Assembly (NCBI RefSeq): GCF_022662475.1
Contig: NZ_JAKNQQ010000002.1
Span: 434,001-498,000 of the forward strand
From: Sphingomonas sp. TREG-RG-20F-R18-01
Lineage (GTDB): Bacteria > Pseudomonadota > Alphaproteobacteria > Sphingomonadales > Sphingomonadaceae
Length of the DNA: 64,000 nucleotides
Reading direction: 5' to 3'
A program made the position numbers and the translations under genes. The notes beneath the pieces are model-generated. The model did not search any database. It had not been told where the DNA came from and saw only the letters and a program-made list of their open reading frames with translations. Position 1 is the stretch's first letter. Every line of letters begins with the position of its first letter. Positions 35,343-43,843 of the stretch are shown here, piece by piece.

Positions 35343-36944
35343 ATGTCCACGACCGTCTCCGCCGTCTCCACGCCGCGCTGGCACCCCCGGCTGATGGAAG
35401 CGGCGCTCGCGCTGCACGACAACCGCCTGTCGGACGCCGAGCCCCTGCTGCGCGCGCATCTCAAGGAAGATCCGTTCGATGCCCCCGCGATGCGGATGCT
35501 GGCCGAGCTCGCTGGCCGGATCGGGCGGTACAAGGACGCCGAGACGCTGCTCCGGCGCGCGCTGGAAGTGTCCCCCGCCTTTCACGCCGCGCGCGCGAAC
35601 CTGGCGATCGTGCTGTATCGGCTCAATCGCCCGATGGAGGCGATCGCCGAGCTCGACACGTTGCTCGAGGAAGAACCCGATCATGCCGGCCATGCCAACC
35701 TGAAGGCGGCCGCCCTCGGCCGGGTCGGCGGGTTCGACGATGCGATCATGCTTTATGAAACCGTGCTCAAGACCGCGCCGAACCAGCCGCGCGTCTGGAT
35801 GAGCTATGGCCACATGCTCAAGACCGTCGGACGCCAGGCGGACGGGATCGCCGCTTATCGTCGCGCCGTGGCGATCACGCCGACGCTGGGCGAAGCCTGG
35901 TGGAGCCTTGCCAATCTCAAGACGCTGGTCTTCGCCAAGGCGGACATCGCCGCGATGGAAGCCGCGCTCGCGCACGACGGCCTCAGCGACGAGGACCATT
36001 TCCATCTCGATTTCGCGCTGGGCAAGGCGCTGGAAGATCGTGGTGCTGCGGATGCCGCCTTCGGCCATTATGCGGCGGGCAACGCGTTGCGGCGGAAGAC
36101 GCTGGTCTACGCCGCGGATGAAACCAGCGCCTTCGTCGATCGCAGCATCGCGACGGTCGATGCGCCGTTCCTCGCCGCGCGCGCCGGCCAGGGCTGTCCG
36201 GCGCCCGATCCGATCTTCATCCTGGGTATGCCGCGCGCCGGGTCGACGCTCGTCGAGCAGATCCTGTCGAGCCATCCGCTGGTCGAAGGCACGTCCGAGC
36301 TGCCCGACATTCCGGCCCTCGCGCGGCGGGTGACGGATTATCCGGCGGGGATCGCGGCGCTCGACGCGGCGACGCTGCGGCGGATGGGCGAGGACTATCT
36401 GGAACGCGCCGCGGTGCAGCGGCGGACCGACCGCCCGTTCTTCATCGACAAGCTCCCCAACAACTGGGCACACGTCCCGCTGATCCTGCTGATGCTGCCC
36501 AATGCGAAGATCATCGATGCGCGCCGTCATCCGCTCGGCTGCTGCTTCTCCAACTTCAAGCAGCATTTCGCGCGCGGCCAGGCGTTCAGCTACGCGCTCG
36601 ACGACATGGGGCGCTATTACCGCGATTACGTGCGGTTGATGGCGCATGTCGATCGTATCGCGCCGGGCCGGATCCACCGCGTCCTGTACGAGCGCATGGT
36701 GTCGGACACCGAGGCGGAAGTCCGCAGCCTGCTGGATGCGTGCGCCCTGACCTTCGATCCGGCCTGCCTCGCCTTCTACGAAACGCGCCGCTCGATCCGG
36801 ACCGCGAGTTCGGAACAGGTCCGCCAGCCGATCTTCCAGGAGGGAACGCGCGCATGGCAGCCGTTCGAGCGGCATCTCGGCGGGCTCCGGTCAGCCCTGG
36901 GGGCCGTGCTCGACCATTATCCGGCGGCACCGCCCGCCGCCTGA
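35343..36944 (+). CDS. TPR-containing sulfotransferase
   Basis: The 533-residue protein has tetratricopeptide repeats over about residues 20-220 (for example DAETLLRRALEVSPAFHAAR and MLYETVLKTAPNQPRVWMSY), then a C-terminal sulfotransferase domain. PDPIFILGMPRAGSTLVEQI gives the PAPS 5'-phosphosulfate loop, and IIDARRHPLGCCFSNFKQHF the 3'-phosphate binding region. There are in-frame ATGs at 35325 and 35343 with no decisive ribosome site; the later one is used. In sphingomonads and relatives such genes commonly adjoin a TonB-dependent receptor, as here. The sulfated acceptor is unknown: protein tyrosine, peptide and polysaccharide are all possible. Confidence 0.88.
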   Translation: MSTTVSAVSTPRWHPRLMEAALALHDNRLSDAEPLLRAHLKEDPFDAPAMRMLAELAGRIGRYKDAETLLRRALEVSPAFHAARANLAIVLYRLNRPMEAIAELDTLLEEEPDHAGHANLKAAALGRVGGFDDAIMLYETVLKTAPNQPRVWMSYGHMLKTVGRQADGIAAYRRAVAITPTLGEAWWSLANLKTLVFAKADIAAMEAALAHDGLSDEDHFHLDFALGKALEDRGAADAAFGHYAAGNALRRKTLVYAADETSAFVDRSIATVDAPFLAARAGQGCPAPDPIFILGMPRAGSTLVEQILSSHPLVEGTSELPDIPALARRVTDYPAGIAALDAATLRRMGEDYLERAAVQRRTDRPFFIDKLPNNWAHVPLILLMLPNAKIIDARRHPLGCCFSNFKQHFARGQAFSYALDDMGRYYRDYVRLMAHVDRIAPGRIHRVLYERMVSDTEAEVRSLLDACALTFDPACLAFYETRRSIRTASSEQVRQPIFQEGTRAWQPFERHLGGLRSALGAVLDHYPAAPPAA

Positions 36945-37064
36945 CCGGCCACGTGGCAAAACTGTCACGCTGCACATGCGAACGTCCTATCGCGGAAGTG
37001 TCATATTGACCCTTCGTGTCGGGGCGTGCAGCTTCGCAACATAGTTTCGGACTGGGGGGTCTTT

Positions 37065-39566
37065 ATGTATCGTTCAACGCGTCGGGCAAGCATTGCGGCA
37101 TTGATGGTGTCGTGCGCGGCGATCGGCGCGCCGGCCTCTCCGCAGACCGCGACGGCCTCCGTCCCAGCGGCTGCTCCGGCGCCCGAGGAGCAAGGCGACA
37201 TCATCGTCACCGCGCAGAAGCGCGACGAGAACATCCAGAACGTGCCGATCAGCATCCAGGCGCTCGGCACGCGCAAGCTCGACCAGCTCAACGTCACCAG
37301 CTTCGCCGATTATTCGCAGCTGCTCCCCTCGGTCGCGTTCCAGAGCTCGCAGCCGGGCGTGACGACGATCTACATGCGCGGCGTCGCGAGCGGCGGGGAC
37401 GGCAACCATTCGGGGTCGCTCCCCTCGGTCGGCGTCTATCTCGACGAGCAACCGGTGACGACGATCGGCGGCACCCCCGACATCCACATCTACGACGTCG
37501 CGCGGATCGAGAGCCTCGCCGGGCCGCAGGGCACGCTGTACGGTGCGTCGTCGGAAGCGGGCACGATCCGCATCATCACCAACAAGCCCGACGTGGGGAG
37601 CTTCTACGGCCGGGTCGATGCCGAGGCGAACACCGTCAAGTCCGGCGGGCAGGGCGGTCGGCTGGAGGGGATGCTCAACATCCCGCTGTCGACGCAAGCC
37701 GCGCTGCGCGTGGTCGGCTTCTATCAGCATGACGCCGGCTATATCGACAACGTCGCCGGCACGCGCAGCTTCATCGGTGGCATCACCGCGAACAACGCTG
37801 CCTATGTCAAAAAGGACTATAACGATTCCGATATTTGGGGCGGCCGTGCCGCGCTCAAGATCGACCTCGACGACAATTGGACCGTCACGCCGACCGTGCT
37901 GTATCAGGAACAGCGCAACCACGGCAGCTTCGGCTACGATCCCAAGGTCGGCGACCTGCAGGTCCAGCACTTCTTCCCCGAATATCGCCGCGATCGCTAT
38001 GTCCAGGCGGCGCTGACGATCCAGGGCAAGGTCGGCAATTGGGACGTGACCTATGCCGGCGCCTATTTCGATCGGCGCGACACCCAGTCCTCCGACTATA
38101 CCGATTATGCCGAGGCGTATGACTCGCTCTATTCCTCGGTCGGCGGGATCGCGGGCTATTTCTACTTCCAGAACAACGCCGGGCAACAGATCGACTCGCG
38201 CCAGCACATCGTCGCGACCGACCATTTCAAGAAGACCAGCCAGGAACTCCGTATCGCCTCGCCGCAGGACGAACGCTTTCGTGTCGTCGCGGGCGCCTTC
38301 TACCAGCGGCAGAGCAACGCGATCCACCAAGATTACCAGGTTCCCGGACTTGCCGACACGTTGTCGGTCAACGGGCATCCGGGCACACTCTGGCTCACGC
38401 AGCAGCACCGCGTCGACAAGGATTATGCAGTGTTCGGCGAGGCGAGTTTCGACCTGCTCCCACGCCTGACGCTGACCGCTGGCGGGCGCGCCTATATCTT
38501 CGACAATTCGCTGATCGGGTTCTTCGGGTTCGGGCGTGATTTCAACGGGCCGCCGTATAACGCCGCGGGCAGTTCGAAGACGGGAGTCGCCGGTTGCTAC
38601 ACCACCACCGGGCAGGTGCTGCGCGATAATCCGACCGGGACGCTGCTTCCCGCGACCGTCGCCGACAGCCCGTGTACCAACCTCGCGCAATATGCGAGCG
38701 GCGCGCTCTCGCCGCGCAAGATCGACGGACAGGGCGCGACCTATCGCTTCAACGCGACGTGGAAGCCGATCGACAAGGTGATGCTGTACGGCACCGTGTC
38801 CAAGGGCTTCCGCCCGGGCGGGATCAACCGCCGCGCGACCGTCGCGCCCTATGCCGCGGATACGCTGATCAACTATGAAGTCGGCTGGAAGACGACGCTG
38901 CTCCACGGGTTGCTGCGCTTCAACGGCGCGGTCTATCAGCAGGACTGGAAGGCGTTCCAGTTCGCCTTCCTCGGGCAGAACAGCTTCACCGAAATCCAGA
39001 ATGGTCCGGATGCGCGGATCCGGGGGGTGGAATCGGACGTCACGCTGTCGCGCGGGGGCTTCGCGCTGACCGCGGCGGGATCCTATACCGATGCCAAGAC
39101 GCGACGGAACCTGTGCTCGGCCGCTGACCCGACCTTCAGCTGCAGCGGGGCGGGCAACTTCATCAGCGCGCCCGCGGGCACGCGCCTGCCGGTGACGCCG
39201 CGGTTCAAGATCAGCGGGAATGCGCGCTACACCAAGCCGGTCGGGACGGCGAAGGCCTATGTCCAGGCGCTGGTGACGCACCAGAGCTCGGCCTCGTCCG
39301 ACATCCGCACCGCGATCGTGCAGGCGGGCACGGGTGCGATCGTCAATCCGGCCGAACTGCAGGGCCGGCTCGCGCCCTATACGACCGCCAATTTCGCGAT
39401 CGGTGCGGAATTCTCGCGCTACACGTTCGAGCTGTTCGCGCAGAATGCGTTCGACGAGCGCGCGCAGCTGTCGCGGTTCCAGGAATGCGGCAGTTGCGGG
39501 CAGCGGCCGTATATCGTGACCAACACGCCGCGCACGATCGGTCTTCGCGCGGGCGCGAAATTCTGA
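37065..39566 (+). CDS. TonB-dependent outer-membrane receptor
   Basis: The 833-residue protein has a signal peptide (ASIAALMVSCAAIGAPASPQ), a TonB-box-like DIIVTAQKRDENIQNVPISI, a plug domain (FADYSQLLPSVAFQSSQPGV, GPQGTLYGASSEAGTIRIIT) and a C-terminal barrel ending LRAGAKF. TAQKRXE...VP is typical of the large sphingomonad receptor group. It is 120 bp after the sulfotransferase and just before a secreted amidohydrolase, so the three may form a peptide or amide scavenging unit. Two Cys pairs occur in outer-loop positions (NLCSAADPTFSC and ECGSCGQ). ATG 37065 follows TGGGGGGT; the longer frame to 37026 lacks support. Confidence 0.9.
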   Translation: MYRSTRRASIAALMVSCAAIGAPASPQTATASVPAAAPAPEEQGDIIVTAQKRDENIQNVPISIQALGTRKLDQLNVTSFADYSQLLPSVAFQSSQPGVTTIYMRGVASGGDGNHSGSLPSVGVYLDEQPVTTIGGTPDIHIYDVARIESLAGPQGTLYGASSEAGTIRIITNKPDVGSFYGRVDAEANTVKSGGQGGRLEGMLNIPLSTQAALRVVGFYQHDAGYIDNVAGTRSFIGGITANNAAYVKKDYNDSDIWGGRAALKIDLDDNWTVTPTVLYQEQRNHGSFGYDPKVGDLQVQHFFPEYRRDRYVQAALTIQGKVGNWDVTYAGAYFDRRDTQSSDYTDYAEAYDSLYSSVGGIAGYFYFQNNAGQQIDSRQHIVATDHFKKTSQELRIASPQDERFRVVAGAFYQRQSNAIHQDYQVPGLADTLSVNGHPGTLWLTQQHRVDKDYAVFGEASFDLLPRLTLTAGGRAYIFDNSLIGFFGFGRDFNGPPYNAAGSSKTGVAGCYTTTGQVLRDNPTGTLLPATVADSPCTNLAQYASGALSPRKIDGQGATYRFNATWKPIDKVMLYGTVSKGFRPGGINRRATVAPYAADTLINYEVGWKTTLLHGLLRFNGAVYQQDWKAFQFAFLGQNSFTEIQNGPDARIRGVESDVTLSRGGFALTAAGSYTDAKTRRNLCSAADPTFSCSGAGNFISAPAGTRLPVTPRFKISGNARYTKPVGTAKAYVQALVTHQSSASSDIRTAIVQAGTGAIVNPAELQGRLAPYTTANFAIGAEFSRYTFELFAQNAFDERAQLSRFQECGSCGQRPYIVTNTPRTIGLRAGAKF

Positions 39567-39607
39567 TTTAAGGCTTTGGTTTCAATTTCTTCGTGAGAGT
39601 ATCCTGC

Positions 39608-40903
39608 ATGCGTTTCCGCTCCTGCCTGCCCATCGCGGCCGCGGCCCTGATGGCGGGTGCCGTGCCTGCATCCGCCAGGACCGTGGTCGTCACCGCCGCG
39701 CACATGATCGACGTGCTCGGGGGCAAGCGCGTCGACGATGCGCAGATCGTGATCGTCGACGGGCGGATCGCGACGGTCGGCAAGCGCGGCGACGCGGTTC
39801 CGGCGGGTGCCGAGCGGATCGACCTCGGCAATCGGACGGTGCTCCCGGGGCTGATCGACATGCACGTCCACCTGACCAGCGACCCGACGCTCAGCGGCTA
39901 TCGCGGGCTCGAATTCACCGACAGTTACTGGACCGTGCTTGGCGTCGCCAATGCGCGCAAGACGTTGAATGCCGGCTTCACGACGGTGCGCAACGTCGGC
40001 TCGAGCGGCTATGCCGACGTCGGGATCAAGCAGGGGATCGAGCGCGGCGAGATCCCAGGCCCGCGGATCGTTCCCGCGACCTATGCGCTCGGCGTGACCG
40101 GCGGGCATTGCGACGCGACCGAATTCCCACCGTCGATCACGGTCCCCGCCCCGCAGATCGCCAATTCGCCCGAGGGGTTCCGCGCGGCGGTCCGCACGAT
40201 CCGCAAATACGGTGCGCAGGTGGTCAAGGTGTGCATGACCGGTGGCGTGCTGTCCAAGACCGACTCGGTCGGCGCGCAGCAGTTGAGCTATGACGAGATC
40301 AAGGCGATCGTCGACGAGGCGCACATGCTCGGGATGCGCGTTGCGGTCCATGCGCACGGGACCGCGGGGATCAACGACGCGCTGCGCGCCGGGGTCGATA
40401 CGGTCGAGCATGCGAGCCTTGCCGACGCGACCTCGTTCAAGCTCGCCAAGGAACATGGCGCGTGGTTCGACATGGATATCTATGACGACGACTATATCCT
40501 CGGTGAAGGCGCAAAGAACGGCGTGTTCCAGGAGAGCCTCGACAAGGAGCGCGCGATCGGCCTGAAGCAGCGCCAGACCTTTCGCGCGGCGCATGCAGCG
40601 GGGGTCAAGATGCTGTTCGGGACCGATGCGGGCGTCTATCCCAACGGCAACAACGCGCTCCAGTTCGCGAAGATGGTCGAATGGGGGATGACTCCGATGG
40701 AGGCGATCCAGGCCGCCACGAGCAGCGCGGCGCAGGCGCTGGATCGCACCGGGGACGTCGGCGCGATCGCGGTCGGGCGGTACGGCGATCTGGTCGCGGT
40801 CGACGGCGATCCGCTGGCGGATATCCGGACGCTCGAGCATCCGTCGTTCGTGATGAAGGGCGGGACGGTCGTGCGTGGAGGGAGTGCTTCTAGCGACGGC
40901 TGA
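39608..40903 (+). CDS. Secreted metal-dependent amidohydrolase (Xaa-Pro dipeptidase-like)
   Basis: The 431-residue protein has a signal peptide ending VPASA (about residue 23). The amidohydrolase metal site is complete: LPGLIDMHVHLTSD (HXH), VVKVCMTGGVLS (position of the bridging Lys), VAVHAHGTAGI, TVEHASLAD and MLFGTDAGVYPNG (catalytic Asp). It belongs to the imidazolonepropionase-like group that includes periplasmic Xaa-Arg/Lys/Pro dipeptidases. Following a TonB receptor by 41 bp suggests hydrolysis of an imported amide or dipeptide. An in-frame GTG at 39593 would add five residues; ATG 39608 is preferred. Confidence 0.9.
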   Translation: MRFRSCLPIAAAALMAGAVPASARTVVVTAAHMIDVLGGKRVDDAQIVIVDGRIATVGKRGDAVPAGAERIDLGNRTVLPGLIDMHVHLTSDPTLSGYRGLEFTDSYWTVLGVANARKTLNAGFTTVRNVGSSGYADVGIKQGIERGEIPGPRIVPATYALGVTGGHCDATEFPPSITVPAPQIANSPEGFRAAVRTIRKYGAQVVKVCMTGGVLSKTDSVGAQQLSYDEIKAIVDEAHMLGMRVAVHAHGTAGINDALRAGVDTVEHASLADATSFKLAKEHGAWFDMDIYDDDYILGEGAKNGVFQESLDKERAIGLKQRQTFRAAHAAGVKMLFGTDAGVYPNGNNALQFAKMVEWGMTPMEAIQAATSSAAQALDRTGDVGAIAVGRYGDLVAVDGDPLADIRTLEHPSFVMKGGTVVRGGSASSDG

Positions 40904-40907
40904 TCAT

Positions 40908-41019
40908 CTTAAGCCCCTCCCCTTCAGGGGAGGGGTTGGGGGTGGGGCAGTCCAGTACGCCGACCTCTCTGCGAGGCACTGCCCCACCCCAACCCCTCCC
41001 CTGAAGGGGAGGGGCTAAG
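40908..41019. repeat. Long palindromic element, array copy 1
   Basis: The arms at 40908-40951 and 40978-41019 are inverted copies of about 42 nt, differing by small indels, with a 26-nt loop (40952-40977). Each arm holds an inner hairpin, CCCCTCCCCTTCAGGGGAGGGG. The transcript from either strand could fold strongly and may act as a bidirectional transcription stop between the two convergent operons. Confidence 0.92.
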
Positions 41020-41102
41020 ATTTCCCTTTCCGCCAAACCTCTACCACATCCCCGCACGCAGAAATCAAGCGCACCCTTGCCTTCAGCGGCACACCCCCCT
41101 GG

Positions 41103-41211
41103 AAGCCCCTCCCCTTCAGGGGAGGGGTTGGGGGTGGGGCAGTCCAGTACGCCAACCGCTCTGCGAGGCACTTCCCCACCCCAACCCCTCCCCTGAAGGG
41201 GAGGGGCTAAG
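41103..41211. repeat. Long palindromic element, array copy 2
   Basis: Same layout as copy 1, with outer arms, inner CCTTCAGGGG hairpins and a loop containing CCAGTACGCCAACC. The loop differs from copies 1 and 3 at a few bases. Confidence 0.92.
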
Positions 41212-41292
41212 TGCCTCCGTCCGCCAAACCTCCACCACTTCCCCGCACGCAGAACCAAGCGCACCCTCGCCTTCAGCGGCGCACCCGCCTGG

Positions 41293-41401
41293 AAGCCCCT
41301 CCCCTTCAGGGGAGGGGTTGGGGGTAGGGCAGTCCAGTACGCCATCCTCTCTGCGAGGCACTTCCCCACCCCAACCCCTCCCCTGAAGGGGAGGGGCCAA
41401 G
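41293..41401. repeat. Long palindromic element, array copy 3
   Basis: Same layout as copies 1 and 2. The 3' boundary reads GGGGCCAAG rather than GGGGCTAAG, which removes the stop codon that the other copies would place on the minus strand. Confidence 0.92.
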
Positions 41402-41484
41402 AAGTCCCTTTCCGCAAAACCTTCACCACATCCCCGCACGCAGAAATCAAGCGCACCCTCGCCTTCAGCGGCGCACCCGCCTGA

Positions 41485-41514
41485 AAGCCCCTCCCCTTCA
41501 GGGGAGGGGCTAAG
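41485..41514. repeat. Short palindromic element, array copy 4 (inner hairpin only)
   Basis: Only the inner hairpin remains, AAGCCCCTCCCC, TTCA, GGGGAGGGGCTAAG. It touches the real phosphatase gene, and its CTA at 41510-41512 supplies that gene's TAG stop on the minus strand. Confidence 0.9.
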
Positions 41515-42061
41515 TCCGCAAAACTTCCACTACCTCCCCACACGCCGGGATGAACCGCACCATCGCCTCCAGCGGTGCACCCGCCCGCCACGCCCGTACC
41601 GCCGCGATCGGGCCCCCGTGCGCGATCACCAACGTCGTCCCCGCCATCGGCAATCGCTCCCACGCGGCACAGGCGCGCTCCGAGAGATCCCGCCCCGTCT
41701 CCCCCCCACCCGGGCCGAACCCCGCCGGATCGGTCATCATCCGGTCCATCAGATCGCCAGTCTCGCGCCAGATCGCCTGCCACGTCCGCCCTTCCCACGT
41801 GCCGAAATCGCGCTCCAGCCAGCCGGCATCGACGTGCGCCGGAACCCCGCTCCGCCGCGCGATCATCGCCGCCAGGCGCGCCGTCCGCCGCGCGCCCGAA
41901 TGAACGATCGCATCGATCGGCCGTGCCGCAAGATCCTCCGCCAGGTGCCGTGCCATCGCCAGACCCGCGCGGCTCCACCCCATGTCCGCGCGGCCATAGC
42001 AGCGCTGGCGCCAAGCGAGCGCGACCGGCGGATGCCGTACGAGCAGCACCGTCCCGCTCAC
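41510..42061 (-). CDS. cobC: Alpha-ribazole phosphatase, histidine phosphatase family
   Basis: The 183-residue protein begins with GTG, and TVLLVRHPPVALAWRQRCYG carries the phosphohistidine RH motif in the RHPPV form usual for proteobacterial CobC. The acid Glu lies in LERDFGTWEGRTW and the second catalytic His in LVIAHGGPIAAVRA. It removes phosphate from alpha-ribazole-5'-P or adenosylcobalamin-5'-P. It is the last gene of the B12 operon, and its GTG overlaps the cobS stop. The final codons read EVVEVLRT and the stop lies in the palindromic repeat, so the natural C-terminus may have been changed by repeat insertion. Confidence 0.85.
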   Translation of the reverse strand: MSGTVLLVRHPPVALAWRQRCYGRADMGWSRAGLAMARHLAEDLAARPIDAIVHSGARRTARLAAMIARRSGVPAHVDAGWLERDFGTWEGRTWQAIWRETGDLMDRMMTDPAGFGPGGGETGRDLSERACAAWERLPMAGTTLVIAHGGPIAAVRAWRAGAPLEAMVRFIPACGEVVEVLRT

Positions 42062-42822
42062 GCCGCCGCCGCGAGCAACACGACGAGCTGCCCGACATAG
42101 GCCGCAAACCCGAGGCAGTCGCCGGTACTTCCGCCGATCCGCCGCCGCAGGAACCCGGCCAGCCAGAGCAGGAACACCGCCCCGACCAGCAGGCACGCCA
42201 GCATCGCCACCGGGCGCAGCAGCAGCAGCGGCACGGAACCCGGCACCGCCAGGGCAACCGCGAGCAGCACCCGCCCGAGCGGCACCTTCCCCGCGCGCAC
42301 CGCCATCCCGTCCCCCCGCACCGGCGCGACGATCCCCGCGAGCACCACCGCGCACAGCCGTCCCATCGTTGCGGCGGCGACGATCGCCGCGACCGCGAGT
42401 CCCGCCGGGAGCACGACGATCGCCGCAAGCCGCAGCGCGACCGCCAGCCCGAGCCCGAGTGTGCCGTAGCTGCCGATCCGGCTGTCCTTCATGATCCGCA
42501 GCGCGGTCTCGCCGTGGGCGGTGCCGCCGAACGCATCGCAGAAATCGGCGACCGCATCCTCATGGAACGCGCCGGTCAGCACGCCCTCGACCATCAACGC
42601 CAGCACCGCTGCGACGACCGGCGGCCACACCGTGCCGGCGCCCGCGAACACGCCCGCCGTCGCCAGCCCGACCAGCGACCCCACCGGCGGCAGCCACGCC
42701 ATCGCGCGCGCAAGGCCATCGGCGGCCTGTTCCGCCGACAGCCGCGCGAGCATCGGCACCGGCACCCGCGTCAGAAACTGCAGCGCGAGCAACGGCGGTG
42801 CCCAGGACGGCGCGCGCGCCAT
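42058..42822 (-). CDS. cobS: Adenosylcobinamide-GDP ribazoletransferase (cobalamin synthase)
   Basis: The 254-residue membrane protein joins adenosylcobinamide-GDP to alpha-ribazole(-P), closing the nucleotide loop of B12. It has about seven helices, the N-terminal LLALQFLTRVPVPML signature and the metal-binding acidic HEDAVADFCDAFGG motif, with RIMKDSRIGSYGTLGLGLAV following. The ATG at 42822 is two bases after the cobT stop; the upstream frame overlaps cobT and lacks domain content. The stop overlaps the next gene. Confidence 0.93.
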   Translation of the reverse strand: MARAPSWAPPLLALQFLTRVPVPMLARLSAEQAADGLARAMAWLPPVGSLVGLATAGVFAGAGTVWPPVVAAVLALMVEGVLTGAFHEDAVADFCDAFGGTAHGETALRIMKDSRIGSYGTLGLGLAVALRLAAIVVLPAGLAVAAIVAAATMGRLCAVVLAGIVAPVRGDGMAVRAGKVPLGRVLLAVALAVPGSVPLLLLRPVAMLACLLVGAVFLLWLAGFLRRRIGGSTGDCLGFAAYVGQLVVLLAAAA

Positions 42823-42823
42823 C

Positions 42824-43843
42824 TCAGTCCGCCCGATCCGCGCCGATCGCATCGAGCCGCGCGACGTCGGTCAGCAGCGCGGCGGCCGCGTCGAGCAGCG
42901 GCAACGCCACGAGCGCACCGCTCGCCTCACCCAGACGCATGTCCCACGCCAGCACCGGCTCCAGGCCGAGCGAGTCCAGCGCGGCGGCATGCCCCGGCTC
43001 GGCCGACCGATGCCCCGCGATCATGCGCCGCCGCGTGCCCGGCCGGAGCCGTTCGGCCACCAGGGCGGCGGCGGTGGCGACATAGCCATCGAGCAGGAGC
43101 GTGCAGCCGAGCGCGCCCCCTCGCGCGTAGAAGCCCGCCATCGCCGCGATCTCATAGCCGCAGACCGAGGCGATCGCGGCCACCGCGTCGGCGTCCAGCA
43201 GCACGGCCGCGCGCGTCACGGCGCGGGTCACGACCTGCGTCTTGGTCGCGAGGATCGCATCGTCCGCACCCGCGCCGCGGCCGACGGCCGCATCGGGATC
43301 GATCCCCGTCAGCAGGGCGGTCAGGCACGCGGCGGGGGTGGTGTTGCCGATCCCCATCTCGCCGGCGATCAGCACCGCCGCGCCCTCCGCGACGGCCCGG
43401 TCGGCCTCCTCCACGCCGACGTGCCATGCCCCCTCGAACTGGTCGCGGGTCAGCGCCGGACCGTGCGCCAGGCTGGCGCTTCCGTCGCCGATGCGGGCAT
43501 CCCGGAAGAAAGCAGGGGGATCGATCGCGCGCGGCCCGGCCACGCCGACATCGACCAGCCGCAGCGGACACTCGTGGGTTGCCGCCAGCGCGTTGCTGGT
43601 GGCGGTGCCCGACAGGATCGTGCCGACCATCATGCCGGTCACGGCCGAGGGCCATGCCGACACGCCATCGGCGACGCAGCCATGGTCGCCGGCGAACAGC
43701 ACGACCCGCCGCGGTCGTGTCCGCGGATCGCGCCGGGCCTGCGTCAGCGCCAGCGTAACCGCGAGCTGTTCCAGCCGCCCGAGGCTGCGGCGTGGCTTGG
43801 CGAGCGCGTCGAGATGCGCCCATAGTGCCTGTTCGTCGATCAT
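42824..43843 (-). CDS. cobT: Nicotinate-nucleotide--dimethylbenzimidazole phosphoribosyltransferase
   Basis: The 339-residue enzyme activates the lower-ligand base DMB to alpha-ribazole-5'-P. Family blocks are present: [35 protein letters not shown], the loop [18 protein letters not shown], and [19 protein letters not shown] with the catalytic Glu. The start at ATG 43843 overlaps the cobQ stop (TCAT on the plus strand). No bluB DMB-synthase gene is seen in the window, so DMB may come from elsewhere in the genome or be imported. Confidence 0.95.
   Translation of the reverse strand: MIDEQALWAHLDALAKPRRSLGRLEQLAVTLALTQARRDPRTRPRRVVLFAGDHGCVADGVSAWPSAVTGMMVGTILSGTATSNALAATHECPLRLVDVGVAGPRAIDPPAFFRDARIGDGSASLAHGPALTRDQFEGAWHVGVEEADRAVAEGAAVLIAGEMGIGNTTPAACLTALLTGIDPDAAVGRGAGADDAILATKTQVVTRAVTRAAVLLDADAVAAIASVCGYEIAAMAGFYARGGALGCTLLLDGYVATAAALVAERLRPGTRRRMIAGHRSAEPGHAAALDSLGLEPVLAWDMRLGEASGALVALPLLDAAAALLTDVARLDAIGADRAD

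Larger units (their letters stand above)
40908..41514. repeat. Tandem array of about 191-bp palindrome-plus-gene-tail units
   Basis: Three near-full units and one shortened unit start at 40911, 41103, 41293 and 41485, spaced 192, 190 and 192 bp. Each full unit is a roughly 110-bp palindrome followed by about 82 bp that matches the 3' end of the adjacent alpha-ribazole phosphatase gene. The copied tails (41020-41102, 41212-41292, 41402-41484) resemble one another more closely than the real gene end at 41515-41590. The array lies between the stops of the amidohydrolase and cobalamin operons. It is not a CRISPR: the repeats are long, self-complementary and not separated by unique spacers. Confidence 0.93.

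Noticed and set aside
40908..41514. A CRISPR array
   Set aside because: The repeated unit is about 191 bp, mostly palindrome, and the intervening segments are copies of one sequence rather than unique spacers. No cas genes are present.
40890..42428. A long minus-strand protein running from the cobS region through the repeats
   Set aside because: The frame spans the cobS gene out of frame and repeats such as LKGRGFQAGAPL; it is read-through of the repeat array.
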